64,000 nt of DNA from Piscicola geometra (GCA_943735955.1 OX030958.1:5569626-5633625), one strand, 5' to 3'. Shown: positions 48,010-62,684, counted from the stretch's first letter. Notes: generated by a model not told the origin, from the letters alone. Numbers and translations are program-made.

Positions 48010-50130
48010 GAAAATGATTTTTTGAGTTTATGTTTTTATTTAATAATTTATTGTATTTACGGAAACTATTTTAAAAGTCCATTATGTAAATATTTATATT
48101 GCTACAAACTCGGGGCTTGCTGACACTGGTTAGATGAAGTAACAGAAACCGTATAGAAATAGTATTAATAGTAACATAGTAAAGTTCTCAGTGAAGATTA
48201 CTTTATATAAAAAAACTTGCACGTAGTTATGAATAATGGTAACAAGGATTTTTGAATTGGGGAATCTAGAATTTAAAGTTATTAACAATTTTTAATTATT
48301 TTAATTTATACTGAATTTTTTTCAAGAATAGCAGAGCAGATCGATAAAAAATAAGTTATCATTTTGATGAACAGATTTTTTACACCTATTAAACTCTGAT
48401 TCATTTTCTCGGTAAGGCTGTTTAAGGCCTAGCAAGAATTCCAGATTGGCTAGCTATTACTTGTCATTAATGAAGTCTCCGTAAGCAATATCAGTTTTTC
48501 TTCACGGCTTTCTCTTTAATGTGCTTTTGTCTCAGTTTTTATTTCAAGAATTGACTCTTATGCTCCACTAAGGATAAATGAAACAGTAACAATAAAGCTT
48601 TCTGAGCAATTATAAATGATTTTTTAAACAACATTTCAATAATAATATGGAACACGGCTAATTTAGGCGGAAAAAAATAATAATTCCATGACTTAATAAC
48701 CTTTGCATAATCCGTACTGAATAGTTATAGAATATTTATATTGTAATCACAAAATTATCTCATTACATTTGACTTCTAATTAATAATAATAATCTCAATT
48801 GCTTCACGAAGTTTATTAGGTTATTTTTATTTACCAATCGCAAGTTTTATCAAATGTTGTTGCTTTTTTTTATTAATTTCAATTTAAACATGAAAAATTA
48901 TAAAAGTTTTATGACTTCTTATTGATTTTTCAATATTTTCAACGTTCTTTTCCATATTACTCGACTATTCCATATTAGCCTCTATTTGCAACACTTAAAA
49001 ATAATAATTTAATAATAGTATTTCACAATACCCTACTTTACTCTATATTTATCTCAAAAACTTTAACTGGCGACCTTAGAGCTTGAGTACATTTGAACTT
49101 ATTACAAGAGCAAATGTTCAAACTTCAACATTTGTAAAACAAACTTTTATATAAAGTCTGAATATAATTGAAAAACGAACTATTTATATAAAGAAAAAAA
49201 AAGATTAGTTGAAACTTATGTGTGTTATCTAAAGGAAATTAAAGTTTTAACAACTAAAGCAAGAAAATTGATGAAAAATGCTTAGACAGATTGTTTAAGA
49301 ATGATTTTAACATACAGATACAAATGCCGTACTTAAATATTAATGTTAAGAAACCCAAATTAATCTTTCTCATAAATTTATATTCACTGTATTTTATTTC
49401 CATATTCAAAACAATATTTTATTTTTTATATTTAGATTATATAAAAAAATGTATTTATGAATTTATTTTATTTTCTTTTATTTCAAACTTGAAATAGCAA
49501 GAAGACCGTGAAACGCGACACAAAGACAAAATATTTTTACACGTTCTTTAAACAAATATTTGTTTATGTATAATATTCTCATTAAAATCTGAAATTAAAG
49601 TGGTTTATTAAATACTTCTTTAAACAATGGTCATGAACCTTGCTTGTAATTACGCAAATGAAAAGTCATCGTTACGGAAAACACATTTTAAAAAACATTA
49701 TATATTGTTTGAACAGGCATATTGAATTTGAAGGAATTATTGCATGTCTGACAAAAAAGCAATTTAATTATAATTATTTTGACATTTTCCAGGTAATATA
49801 CTGTAGCTAGGTGTCCGGTTATTCTGTTTTGGAACTTTTGCCATCCATAACTTTATTATACTTTATGGTAGTAATATAAAATACAAAAAAAAATTAATTA
49901 TTATTTATTATTGAATTTAGTCGATATGAATTTTATTTAGACAACAATACTTTCAATGAACAAACATTTTAATTTAAAAAATAAATTTAATAATAGGTTC
50001 TTTCAAATGTGATATTATTTTCTACGTAAATAAAAAATATATAAAAGAATAATAAAATATTATAATAATATAATAATAATATATTATAAATATATTAAAA
50101 TAATATAACAATAATAATAAAATAATAAAA
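48010..50130. other. AT-rich intergenic DNA, nothing recognised
   Basis: Only short AT-driven frames. No conserved protein or RNA signature was seen on either strand. Confidence 0.5.
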
Positions 50131-50135
50131 TAATA

Positions 50136-50392
50136 GGGGAGCGGGGATGGCTTAGATGGTAGACGTCGGACTTGCAACTTATGGTCGCCAGTTCGAATCC
50201 TTGACAAGCAACCGTAAACTATCATAGACCTAGTGTATTTGATGCGGTGTTTGCGACGTATGCATTGAAAGATGTGTACGTCGTGTGGAGTGGCGCCTTG
50301 GCGCATAAGAACCATGGTTCTCAGAACCATTGTAACATGGCATGCGTCTGTCAGGCTGTGAACAGTATAAACCAAAAAAAAAACAAATAATA
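50136..50392 (+). mobile_element. tRNA-derived SINE, apparently full length
   Basis: The head GGGGATGGCTTAGATGGTAG (A-box-like) is followed at tRNA spacing by CCAGTTCGAATCC (B box). A unique body contains GGCGCCTTGGCGCATAAGAA and GGTTCTCAGAACCATTGTAA, and a poly-A tail ends the element near 50392. A 3' fragment of the same family lies inverted at 40.2 kb. RNA polymerase III transcription from the internal boxes would be expected; mobilisation would need a partner LINE. Confidence 0.8.
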
Positions 50393-50399
50393 TATAAAA

Positions 50400-53300
50400 A
50401 TATTTTATGCTTTTTTAAATTCAAAAGTTATAATTACATTTATCTTCTACTTTTTAACTTTTCGGCATACTCAATGAATAAAAATGTATTTCTATCTTGA
50501 AAAAAATAATTTGAAGAAATTGCTAATAAATATTAATATCAGAGGGAGCAGGTGTTTTTAGGCAAGAGACGTAAAAAGGAAAATAAATTTCAATGAGTGC
50601 CGTAAAATTTAAAATGTATTCGTTTGAATTCTTTTTTAGCAGTTAATTGTTAAAGAAAGTTATAAAAATAAAACTTTTATCTTGGTTATTATTTATGGAA
50701 AAAATTGAAATCATCTTTGAAGATTCGGCTTAAACTAGGAAAGAAAAATGGTCCGAGTAGGCTTAAAAACACTAATTGCGCATTCAAAGACGAATACGTT
50801 TTTTTAAACGTGAATTTCCCCCAATTTTAATATGCCTGTTTAAACAAATAAAGTGTCAATATTGATTTCTATATTCCACCTAAAAGTAATAAGGTGTATT
50901 GTTTTTTATTCTTTAGTTAAAAATGAATTTTTCATAGCGAATATCTGTTTAAACCTTACTTAACTCGATAAAAACTTTATTAAATGGAATATTTGAACAT
51001 TAAAATATTCTAAATAGTTTACATTTTAACTAATATGTCATAAATTATAAATTTTTTCTAAATTAATTCTTTTTCTTTATCAATTTCCAAAAAAATGTTG
51101 ACTACCTGGGTACACAATCTGTTACTCGAGTACCCGTTGCTTTAACTAGTTTAAACCATGAACCAGTTTATTCAAAAATTGGAAAAAAAACATTTTTTTC
51201 ATTTTATGCTTATCTTCTGTGGTAAGACTAGATTTCATTTTCTTTTACCGAGCACTTCGCAAAACCAACCGTTCTTTGAAAGTATTATTTAAACTCTATA
51301 TCAACTCATCGTCAAGTCATAAGTTTTTCTACTTGTTACCATAAAATATGTGGCACAAAATTTTAACCCAAAAAAATATTTGTGGTTAAGTTCTTGAAAT
51401 TTTAAAAAATGTTTGTTGTACTAAGCAAAAAAATTCTAGGCTCTCCTATAATATTATCAATTAATGAAAAATGCAAATTAATGATGAACATATTAAAAAC
51501 GTGGTCTTAAATTTTTTATAACTTTATTTTGGAGCCCACTCTGCGATGAGATTTACAATATTTGAATCCACTTGTTAATTTGGCTCTAAAATTACACAGC
51601 AAAAACTTAATTTTTTTCTGAATTGTGAACATTTTATTTTAAAACATAATTTCACGCATATATCTTACAAATAGTATTAAGTTACATAAAAAAATAATAT
51701 GCAAATGTGACTTACAAATAAAGCTTTGTGGTATTACTAACTTGAAATCTTTAAGACACATTACCAGGCACTCACGCATTTTATAAAACTGTTTCAATGA
51801 AAGATAAATAAAGTTTTACATTTTTTTAATACTTTTATTTAATTCACATAAAAAATCTGTTAAATAAATAATTATATTGTAAACTAAAAAATCAAAGAGT
51901 AATTTGAAAAAAAAATCATAGTCAAAACATCGAATAACCCTTAAATAACATTAAAAACTATGAAATAATGAAAAATGAATGTTTAAAATAACGAAGTAAA
52001 AACTTCAGAGTACTATGCGAGTCACATAGTTTAAAAAAATTGAGATAATTATCATAACCAATATGGAAAAATAGCACTTAAATATTCATATAAAGAAATT
52101 AGCATTTTCCCTGTGTTTCTTTTGTTTGTAACAATCAAATACATGCGTGCTTCATACCTTTTATCGATATGTAAAAAAATTGTTTAATTAAACAATGGAA
52201 ATCCTTTATTTCGTTAAATATGTTGATCAAATTTAAGAAACTTCTAATAAAGTATTACATTCTGTTTTTGTTATTCTAGTTTTATCACCAACCACAATTA
52301 AATTTGATTTTGGTCCAAAAAATACTTTTTGAACTTAAATAAATTTATTTTAGAATATTTTTTCTTATAACCTTATTTTATTTTGACCGTTAATTTTTTT
52401 AATATATCATTTAGTAAACTTTAAGTTTGAATTAGAACTTAATTAAAAATTAAAACTAATTCCAGTATTAAGATTGATGAGGCTAAGTTGATGAATTGTT
52501 CCAATGAAACTATTGAGAAAAAAACTTATTCGTTGTTTGTTGACGCGTTAAATAACTAGGACCAATTCAGGGATCACGCTGTTAATTACATATGAAATTA
52601 TTTGCGCGAAGAATTTAAAATTGAATAGAAAAATCCTTATTGCCTCATGTTAAATTTTAATGTTTGAAAAATTCACATTTATTTTCAACAAAAATTGAAA
52701 ATAAATTTATCGATTAAATAAGAAATTGAACCATACAACAGGTCTCTAGAAAGTTTATTTTTTGTGAATATAAAATAATAAAAAAATGGAAATACATTTA
52801 ATTTTTTGTTATCCTAAACTGCTAATGAAAATGATATCAGTTTGTTAAAAACTTATCATCTCGCATTCACTTGGAAGTTATAACCGTATTATTTGAACTT
52901 TTTAATATTTGATCTGTTATGAAAAGCTGCTTATTTATTTTTTAAAGTAATCTTTTTGAAGTTATAGTTGTAGTTATTCGTTTAGTTTTCAATCTATTGG
53001 TTTTCAACTCATTTTTAAGTAAAACTGTATTTATTAAGTGTTACACATTTGTAGTTTAATTTTTTTCATGTAATATATTATTTCATATGATTCAAGCAGT
53101 TGTTTATTTGAAAAGCATGAGTTTCTGAAAACGTGTCTTCAGGATCTCCAGCTTGCTATACCGCAAAACTCCATGTATAAGACGCACTACATTTAAAATT
53201 AAATTTTATTAAAAATACGTGTATCTTTGACATGATGTTTTACAATATTTAGATGTCTCTTTTCATTCTTTTTTTCTGCATTTTAGCAATGAGATGCATG

Positions 53301-54220
53301 TTTTCTCCATGAAAAGTAGCATTTAAATTATTCTAGCTATAAAAAATTCCACGATTCGTTGGTTTTCACCAGACTGGAAAACACCCTCATTCGCAACAAC
53401 AAGGTCAAAAGCCTTCTCAATACTTTGCTTACATTTTTCTAAAAAAGAGATAAACGAAAATTGGTTTGCTAATCTTGAAGTGGTATTGTCGCTGTCAAAA
53501 GCAAAAGAAAAGCTCTGCATGTGTTTTCTACGAGATGATCTTGCCTTTGATCGAACTGCACAAACTTATTATTGTAAGTTTTCTTTATGTGCTGTTGAGG
53601 TTGTAGAAGCTAGTCTTGTCTGTATTGATTACTATAGACCTGGACCAGTATAGTCTGCTGGAAAAAAAATTCTAAGATTCAAACAAAAATTACTTATTCA
53701 GTTTGGACCATGGATTCTGAGGTCCAGTGACACTAACATATGCAGCCTGAACCGCATCATCAGATTGTTAAAACTGTGAGATAAAAGGATGTACCATGGA
53801 ATCGCGGTATCACCAAACTCAAAACACTCAAAAAAATTGCCATTAGACGGAAAATGTTTTTCAAATACACATAAAATATTTTGATAAATAATAAGATTCT
53901 GCTTCAAGCAAAAAATCAGAGGGTTAATTTACGATGCACATGCAGTATTTCATTAAAATCAAATAAACATGAAATGAAAATGGATCAACAATGAATTTAA
54001 GTTTTTAAGCTTGACAATGACAACATCACGTACAATTTGAAATAACTTTATTACAAAAGAAATAATAAAAACAAAAACTTAGAAGGAATTAATTAAGTAA
54101 TACATATTAATTCGTTTTTTTATAAATACTCGAATGAATATCTATGAAAAGTTTTATAGAATTACAGAATGGACAAATGATTAACGGAGGTATAATATAA
54201 TATAGGTTAATTAGTGCGTT
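50400..54220. other. AT-rich intergenic DNA, no gene recognised
   Basis: Short minus-strand frames at 53323-53520 and 53698-53907 have somewhat mixed composition but match nothing I recognise and lack clear splice context. They may be old transposon pieces. Confidence 0.4.
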
Positions 54221-54224
54221 AATT

Positions 54225-55445
54225 AATCAATCACTAATGATTTGAATAGAGCCCTTTACTAAGTGAAAAAAAGCGCTCAGCCATCACGTTCTGAACAAAT
54301 ACGCCTTCAGGCCTCGACGGAAAGCTATGAGTGACTTAGTTGAAGTTAAAGAGGGTAAAGAATCCCATAAAAGAGGACCACAGTAAGAAAATGAACGTTT
54401 AGCAAAAGAGTGTTTACCTGGAAAACGAAAAGAATGCTTAAGAGGTAAATGATCTTAGACCAGATTTAGGGGGTTGTTCAATTAGATTTTTAAGATTAAT
54501 TGGAGCAGTACAATTATGAAATTTAAACATATTGAGGCATATTTTAAAGTCACTCTAGATCTCAAAGGTAACCAATGTAACAAACGAAGATAAGAAGAAA
54601 TGTGAGAAAACTTAGGAGCACGAGCAAAAAGACGAGCAGCACAATTCTAGACTTTATTTAGAGGAGCTAAACTAGTATCAGGGAGATCATAGTAAAGAGA
54701 GTTGCAATAATCAATCCCGGAGAGAACTAGAAAAGATACAAGAAGCTGCAAAGTAGGAACATCGAGAAAAGAAAGAAGCTGTTTAATACGATGAATGTGG
54801 AAATAACAAGATTTAGAGACAGATAGAATTTGAGGAGTTAAAGACAAGTTAAAATCGAAAATAAAACCAAAGCTACGAATGGAAGATTAAGGGTTTAGAG
54901 ATAATGAGGAAGAGGGAGGCAAAACTAAAGAAGGAAGGGATAGTAAAGACTTTGATTTTTTTTGAAATATATGAATTCAAATTTGTTCGGATTAAGTTTG
55001 AGAAACATAGATGAAGCCCAAGAGATTATAGATTGAATTTGAGGAAAGAGCGCTATAAAAATCTATTTGATTGATTGATTGAAAACAGAGAATTATTTTA
55101 TTAACAGTAAGGTCAGTGAAAGATGTATAAATATAGGAGTCATCAGCATAAATTTGACTGTATAGATGAGGCCCAAGAGATTATAGATTGAATTTGAGAA
55201 AAGAGCGCTATAAAAATCTATTTGATTGATTGATTGAAAACAGAGAATTATTTTATTAACAGTAAGGTCAGTGAAAGATGTATAAATATAGGAGTCATCA
55301 GCATAAATTTGACTGTTTAAGGAAGATGAAGAAATAATATTAGGTATTTAGGTAGTTCCGAGGTATAGAGAATGAAAAGTAAGGGACCCAGGATTGAGCC
55401 CTGTGGAACACCATAAGATAAAGAAACAGAATTTAATTCACAAGC
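54225..55445 (-). mobile_element. CR1/L2-like non-LTR retrotransposon relic
   Basis: On the minus strand the reverse-transcriptase palm is recognisable: [18 protein letters not shown] (about 55415-55365), then YADD (near 55305), then ILSVSKSCYFHIHRIKQLL and SGIDYCNSLYYDLPDTSLAP (54840-54650), and a C-terminal FPGKHSFAKRSFSYCGPLLW (near 54420). These follow the CR1/L2 order (..Y..HIR.LR.. ..LDYCNSLL.G.., R.FS..AP.LWNSLP). The element ends near 54225 with GGGCTCTATTCAAATCATTA and a GATTGATTAATT tail. Frameshifts, stops and an internal 155-bp duplication show it is dead. Confidence 0.85.
55008..55317. repeat. 155-bp tandem duplication inside the LINE relic
   Basis: Two head-to-tail copies (55008-55162 and 55163-55317) are nearly identical and each includes the YADD-coding segment. 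Each also contains GAGCGCTATAAAAATCTATT followed by TGATTGATTGATTG, which looks like a LINE 3' terminus in the opposite orientation. Confidence 0.9.
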
Positions 55446-56690
55446 AAACTTATAAATTAAAACTTCAAATAAAATGATAACTTAGTTATATATGTTTTAA
55501 CGATTAACGGTTTAGTGCCTAGCTTTGGGGTCTAGCTAAATTTAATTCCAGTCATAGCGAAACTTTGATGCCTGTTGAGTTTATCCGACGATGAGAAAAA
55601 TAACCGAAAGAAAATCCGTTAAGTTGGCTCTAAAAAAAGATAAATTTTCAATTTTAAAAAAATGTTTTTTAATACTTTGTAAGTTCCTCGCATTCTTACA
55701 AACTTTAATATCTTAATCATTGCTAATTTAATTTGCGTCATTAATCGTGAGTTTTTGAGACGAACAGCAAGAAGACAGCTGCCTAGCAGAAATTGTGGAA
55801 CATGGACAGGAATGAAATTAAAGTGCAGAGTACTGACATTATTGTGAAGAATTGTGATGAACTGGATTTTGGTGATGATAACGCGTGCTTGAAAACTTTT
55901 CAGAATGAAGAAATATAATTTTGTGATACAAGGTTTAAGCGATAGAAAAATATATCTCGAAAGAATTTTCAGTTTCTCATTGTTTATAATATCGTGAAAT
56001 ATAGAAAAAAGTTAAATTTTGTTTATTATTATTTTAAAAACTCCAATGACATGTAGAAATTAATAAATGAAAAGTATGACAAATACAACATTGTGATTTT
56101 CAAAACACACCAAATTGGATAAGAGGTCACCAGTTGTACATCAATTCTTTCCAAGCGTCAGCCAGTTGGCCGTTGAATTTTGAAACATTATTGTAATTCC
56201 GAAATATGCAATAAATCACCAAGAAGCTTAATCCATACTCGATTTATGACGCTCGCTCCACCAGTCTTGGAAAATTATTCTTTTTTTAGATAAATAAATA
56301 AACACTAGAAGTACTACAAGAACCGATCGGAAAAGCTGGCAGTATATTCATAAAAACATACGGCATAAATCAATATCCCTGTTACTTGATTATTAATAAA
56401 ATAAGAGTTAGATTTTTTAAAGAAAAAAATATATAAAGAAATATGTTTTATCTTTTCATTCATATGACTTTTCTTTATAATTTCATGATTATTCGGAAAT
56501 TTTCTTTCAATTGTTTAAAATCTAATTCAAAAACATTCGCGTTTGACATATTTTTTTTTCTATTTAACGAAGATTGTCAATTTATAATTGGAAATTTGAA
56601 TTGGTTAACTATTAAGGATAATATTAACGTATATATCCTTTTTGAGAAATTAAGAAAGTTTACTACAAAGCTATCGAAATATATTTAGAA
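55446..56690. other. Unassigned AT-rich DNA
   Basis: No gene or repeat recognised. A moderately less AT-rich patch at 55760-55900 has no open frame of note. Confidence 0.4.
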
Positions 56691-56699
56691 AGTTTTAAA

Positions 56700-57265
56700 T
56701 TAGATAACTCTGTCCAAGCTTAAAACCCAAACGTCTTACCTGCACTGTCCATCTATTATTTACTAACTTTTCTTAAATCGCAACACTTACCAAAATCTTT
56801 AGCTTTTTTAGTATTGCTCTCCCTCAACTTGTCTTTTTGTTAACTCTACTGTTTTAAGACCATACATTATTGCGATTACAGTTGTAAAAAATGTTTATCT
56901 TTTTACAAACACGTTTTTGTCGAAGATCCTTTTGTTACTAATTCCTAACCATACCACCATGCTTTCATTTTCTTTTTTAATTTTCTGAAGTAGCCATTAA
57001 AGTTTGGCTTCATAGTGTACTTAACATCTTCAAATTTATTCAACACTTATTCCTTACGAATCACCACTCTACTGTTTTTATTTGGTTTTTTCGGTTCACT
57101 CCTATTCCCATTTTCAGCGCATAAATCCATCTGCCTAAACAGTTTTTCCTCCCGCTTCAAACTTCTTCCGATAAATACAATCTTGCCCACGAACATCATG
57201 TTTTCATAGGAAGTTCTATTTCACTTCATTTATCAACCTATCCATCACCACTGTAAAATGGGAAG
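56700..57265 (-). mobile_element. LINE relic, reverse-transcriptase C-terminal region
   Basis: On the minus strand the segment near 56880-56820 reads MYGLKTVELTKRQVEGE, matching the (L)LYG.E...LTKRQE.EL.V.E block found after the reverse-transcriptase domain in RTE/Jockey-like endonuclease-type LINEs. Sequence toward 57265 is more decayed. It is distinct from the CR1/L2-like element at 54-55 kb and may belong with the fragment at 32.2-33.0 kb. Confidence 0.5.
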
Positions 57266-57269
57266 GGTT

Positions 57270-60200
57270 CAGCTTCAATTCTTAATGCATAAAATGAATG
57301 TCACAATAATGGACAAAATCATGTTAAATTCATTATAATTCTGAAAAGCAAATCAATGAAAAAAGTAAAGAGAAGAACTTATTTGTTGATTTTTACTTAG
57401 GCATAACCTATATTAATTTTTTATATAAACTCTTTGAATAGACTTTCAAATAGACTGTTAACCATGAAACAAAAAATAATATGAAAAATTTATTTTCAAA
57501 AACAAATGTCCTTTTTGAAGCTCCAAAAGGTTGCAGACGAAGCTATTTTAGAAAAGTTTGCGGAAGTCAGCAGCAGTTGAAACCATGTGATAAAGTTCTA
57601 TTATAATTTATAGATCTCATGAAACAAATATTACAAATTCAAGATATGAAACTTTTTTATTAAAGTTATTTTTGGTTTCAAATTGAATAAAATATTAATA
57701 AAAAATTTGAAATGGTTTGCAAATTGAAATATTATACAAGAAAATGATGAAGGATAATTTAATTTGTTGGAGAATATTTTTCTGAAGTTTTGAGAATATT
57801 TGCTGTTTTTATTTACACTTTCATATCCTATTTCTTGAGTAACCGTGCAAACAAGAGAAATGCATTAGTAAAAGAAGAAAAGTAGGAAAGTCAACACAAA
57901 TAATAATTAAATAATGATGATGAATAAGTAAAATTTGGATAAAGTTAAAGCTAAAAAGACCGTGGGTTCAATGTTGATAAACTGTTCAGAAATTATGAAC
58001 ACATTAAAAAACTTTATTTTATCATTTAAATATGCTAAAAAAATATACTTCTTTAAAGTTTTTTGAATTTATTTTAACACAAAAGCGAATTTTTTATATA
58101 TTTCTTTTTCAATAATGAGTTTTCCGCTTCCCGATCAAGAGACATTTAGTTTTAAAGTCACAAGATTAAACGATGCATCAGCACTTTTTCAAGTCTATTT
58201 AAAAGTCTTTATAAAGAAAATTCTATTTATTCCAAAATCCATTATCCATGAGTACACAGACGTGTGTGCAAGGCCGATTGAAACAAGGTTTTAAGATTGC
58301 AGAAAGTTAGTTTTCACACTCGATTGAAAGCGCATCTAAGGACCTGATTTATGCGATGCTTTAGAATGCTTTAGTGTAAGTGCTTTTAGAGTAAGTGCTT
58401 CAGTGTAAGAGCCTTTGTATAAAAGCTTATTTCACTGAATGATTTTATTTTAGCATTTCAGTTATTTTTTCCGAAGAATGAATTAAAAATTAGACCATTG
58501 CTTTATATTGTAGATATGTAGGTTTTATAAGTTTAAAACAGTTTGTCACATTTTCACGCCATACTTTATGCTAAGAGTTTTATCATTTAATTATTATATG
58601 AATCTCGCTCTTTTTCGTTATTACGGTTGAATTATGGAAGTTCGTAACAATATCAATCAAATCATAATATAACATTTTGAGTAAGGCGCCTTAAGCCGTA
58701 TTTTGGTACTTTTATGCCTATAAAACACTGTGATTGATGCATGTTTAATAAACTCTTTTTTTATGTAAACCTAATGATTATTATTTATTGAAATATATAG
58801 TTTTAAGCTTAACAAAAATTATAAAATGTTATGTTTAATACGCGTTTAACATTATGATAATGAAGGTTACAAGAATTATGAAAAACAGTAACAAACAAGC
58901 TGGTATGATGCCAGTAGAATACATTTTTATATATAAAAAATAAAAAGCATGACACTATATTTGAAAAGACCAAACGGCAAGAAAATCGACATTTAACGCC
59001 CGCTTTTAGGACTGTATAGACTAATGTGTTAATCTTCCACTTGGGTAGACCACGTCAATGAGAAGAGCGTATTCATGGAATTCAAACACATAACAAACAC
59101 ACTTTTCATTTTTCGTAGAAGCATGCTTTTTTTGCTGATGCAATTTCGAAATTTTGTCAAAAGACAAGACTTCAAAAAGACCCACTCAGATGAAAGCTTT
59201 TCACTCTTGTGGAAGCTTTCAATTTTTTTAAGTGGATCACAATTTTTCAACAATATCAGATTTCAATCTTTTTTAAACGAAGATATGATGGAAGAGCGAA
59301 ATATTGAATGATCTGAACTGTCCTTTAAGATAGTCATCTAGGTTTATGACTTGAGACACAAATTCAATAAATTTAAAAATGGATTGGCAAACATCAGTGA
59401 AATGTAGAATAAAAATATGAAATATAGCAAAAGTTCTTCAGTATTGTTTACAATTGTCAGCCATAAACACTATTTTGGTTTTGTATAATACAAAATTCAT
59501 GCATTGCATGATATGCGTATTAGGCAAGCTAAAAGTGTGTTTGTGGTTGTAATTTTTAGAAATAATGATGAACTTTTTCTATTTTTACAATTCCCTCACA
59601 AAAGTCTATCAAACTTTGATAGGCCAAGTTAAATCGTTAAAAAAAGTGTAATAAAAATCTAAATTGTGATGTGTGTAAGTGTTTTACTTTTTTAATAAAT
59701 TCGATCGTTTTTTTTATTTTTGCAATAAAATGTCAACTTGTGATTGTATGCCATAAAAACATTTTTTAAATGTCATTTACTTTATTAGCACACCATCGCA
59801 GTTTCCGTCATTTCAACTAGGTCTTCATGTGACCCAATTGAAAAATTCTTTAGTTACAACTTTTTTGTTTGAGAAGAAAACGAAATAAGAAACTTTTCAA
59901 GTGGGGATGAAAAAAATTTCAAATAATCATTTAAAAGTTTGATTTTTAAAGTTCTTTCGTGATGGTTTTGAATAAAAGTCAATAAAACTTTGAATTTATT
60001 TTAAATGCTAATTTTAAACATTAATCATTCTGTTCTCTTCTCATTCTTCAAGGCAGCGATGTCTCTAGAAAACTTTATTGAGATTGATGATTACTTATTT
60101 AAATTATTATAAACCTTTAAATAATTAAATTATTTAATCTTCATCGAAAATCTATATTTATAAAATAGAATTAATGTTAAATAAAAAACTTTTTGTAATT

Positions 60201-61880
60201 TTAATTTTAATATTATAAATAATAAATGCTTAAAATAGGAAAGACATTGGGTCCAAAACTCAGAACCCTTTGCCCGTCAAACCCACCATGTTATTAAAAT
60301 CTAAACGATATTCTAAATTTAGAAAAGAAACTTTTTATAACATCTTTTAAAAAATGTGATATTTCTATGAGCTAATATACACATCAAAATCGGCTTGAGA
60401 AGAACACTGTTTTAAATGTCTCTTCAAAATGTCACTACGATAGACATAACATCTTGATAAAATGACAAAAACACCTAATGCTTAGGAAATCATTCACAAA
60501 AAGTCAGTATAAAAAAGAAACAATATTCCGAACATTAATGCAAGTTTTAAATTTAATTTTGAAATAAATGAGATTAAATAGTGTGAATAAACACATCAAA
60601 GCTACCAGCTACTATTTAATATTTGTTTACTTTAAAATACCAGATTGTTTGCATGCCCATAATGTTCAGAAACCATCATTTTTATATTTAAAACTTTTCT
60701 GGGCTCTTAGTTTTAACATACATTTGAAAAAATCGTAAATAAATGTCTATAATACTTGACTAATTTGTTCCTTACTCTTATATGTTTTGTCGATATTTAT
60801 TGGATCTTGCTGATCGTTGGGATCTCTTTTGCATCAACAGGGATTCGGAACAATTAAAAAAAAGATATATTTGAATATTGAATAAAATTATTTCTGGCAG
60901 GTAATGTCATATTTTATGACCATAGATAAGACCTCCGATTTTTCTCACCAGAACGAAAACGTCTAAACTTTAAAAAGTGGCAAGAAAAAAGATTGAAAAG
61001 GAATAATAAAAATCATGTTACTTCAAAAACGTCAAGAAAAAGAGATTGAAAGAATCACATGTTTTTTCTTTAAGTTTTTAAAGTTGTTCAATGTAATTCA
61101 TCTTTTTGACGCTTTTAACTCTCGATTATGATATGAAAATGTCATAAAAATCAATTAATTTATATGAATACATATACAGTATATGATATACTTTATATCG
61201 AAAACATTGTGCATCCAATGACCAAAGCTCGCACAAAACCCAAACCTGCAGAAGCTCTGTGGTACGTCTACAAGCTGCAGAATAAGCACTAATGAAGGAC
61301 AGAGGGATCTTTAACTTAAAGGTTAATGAACAGCTTCTTGCGTGAGTACCAGTGGAGAACAGCAACGGAAATACTGACCCTTTCATGATAATTATTAATG
61401 AAAGTTAACAATTTCACTTTATCTAATGAAATAAAAATTATTTTATATTGGATTATTTGTTAATAATATTTTCAAAGTGACAGACATGCATTTAGTGGTG
61501 GAGAAGGAATAATAGAAAACCACACTGTTAAATAAACAGCCTTTAGACGTCTAAAAGCAGTAATTACAGCAAAAGTAGTCTTTAACAGAAATCAGATAGT
61601 GTTACTTCAATTTATCATCATTATGATTCTCAATGTCAGTATTTGAGCGGAATTTATTTTTTTCAATTGAAAAATAACTAAGTTTTAGGAAAAATAAATT
61701 AATGGAGAGTAAAAGCTTAATTTTTATTTAATACTTTATAAAGTTAACTTTTAAATAGGATGTCTAAATATAGATTTGTTTAGTTAACACCTTAATTAAC
61801 ACAAATAATGAAAGTTATAGTATCCAAACCATTCCTGTGTGCAACTTTTAACATAAATACTACATTTAAAAACTTTTTTT
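57270..61880. other. AT-rich intergenic DNA upstream of the NBEAL-like gene
   Basis: No gene recognised with confidence. A small GC-richer island at 61200-61380 has competing short frames on both strands. A minor tandem motif (AGTGTAAGTGCTTTTAGAGT) lies at 58370-58420. The promoter or first exon of the downstream gene should be here or near 61890. Confidence 0.4.
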
Positions 61881-61891
61881 AAGAAATAGAA

Positions 61892-61948
61892 ATGAACTTT
61901 GAAGATGAAAAAGACTTTGAGAGGTTTTTCCAAGCTGCCTCTCTGAAG
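61892..61948 (+). CDS. NBEAL-like gene, first visible exon
   Basis: ATG followed by NFEDEKDFERFFQAASLK, donor AAG|GTGCTC, phase 0. If the T-rich AAG at 61881-61883 is a splice acceptor the exon starts at 61884. Confidence 0.45.
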
Positions 61949-62204
61949 GTGCTCTTACCTGTCGTTAATAGTGTTACAATTTCCTCAAACTATTTTTTGA
62001 AATTACGCCATTAGAATATATTTCAAAATTTATTAAAAACTTTAAATCACCGAAAGCATCAACACCACCATAGTCGGACAAAGAGAGTTTAACGGAAGCT
62101 CTGAAGCGGTTCATCTGGCCTCACATGAGCGTCATCACCTGCAACTACAGAGGCCTGCCACAACGGTTGGTACTTCAGCTTTATTTGAGATGCATGTGGT
62201 GTTG

Positions 62205-62266
<62 letters not shown>

Positions 62267-62613
62267 CAATAAGTATAGAAATTTTGAACATCTCCCGGCT
62301 TGACCAAGGGTTGATCCTAGGTTTGAAAGCAACTGATGCCCTAGTAATCCATTGAGTAATAATCAAAATTGATGCAGTGATGTAGCTGTAGCTTTAGATG
62401 ATGATGATGATTAAGATTCTTATTAGGTTGTTTTCTCTTGCTTTAAGATAGCTGATTATTTGCTATTTCGAGCTAATTTATTATTATTATAAAAATAAAA
62501 TATATAATAAGGATAAAAGTTTTTTTAAACATGATTCTCTCAAAGTCTAATTAATCAACTATCAAAATGAAGACTTTAATGAAGTTATGCAAATATAAAC
62601 AAACAAACACACA

Positions 62614-62684
<71 letters not shown>

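Noticed and set aside
50022..50424. Minus-strand frames of 117 and 64 codons
   Set aside because: They lie across the SINE, read antisense to its tRNA-derived head, and have no coding signature.
61164..61292. 42-codon plus-strand frame ending AEALWYVYKLQNKH, with a competing minus-strand frame at 61126-61386
   Set aside because: Both are short, each mirrors the other's composition, and neither has convincing splice or family support.
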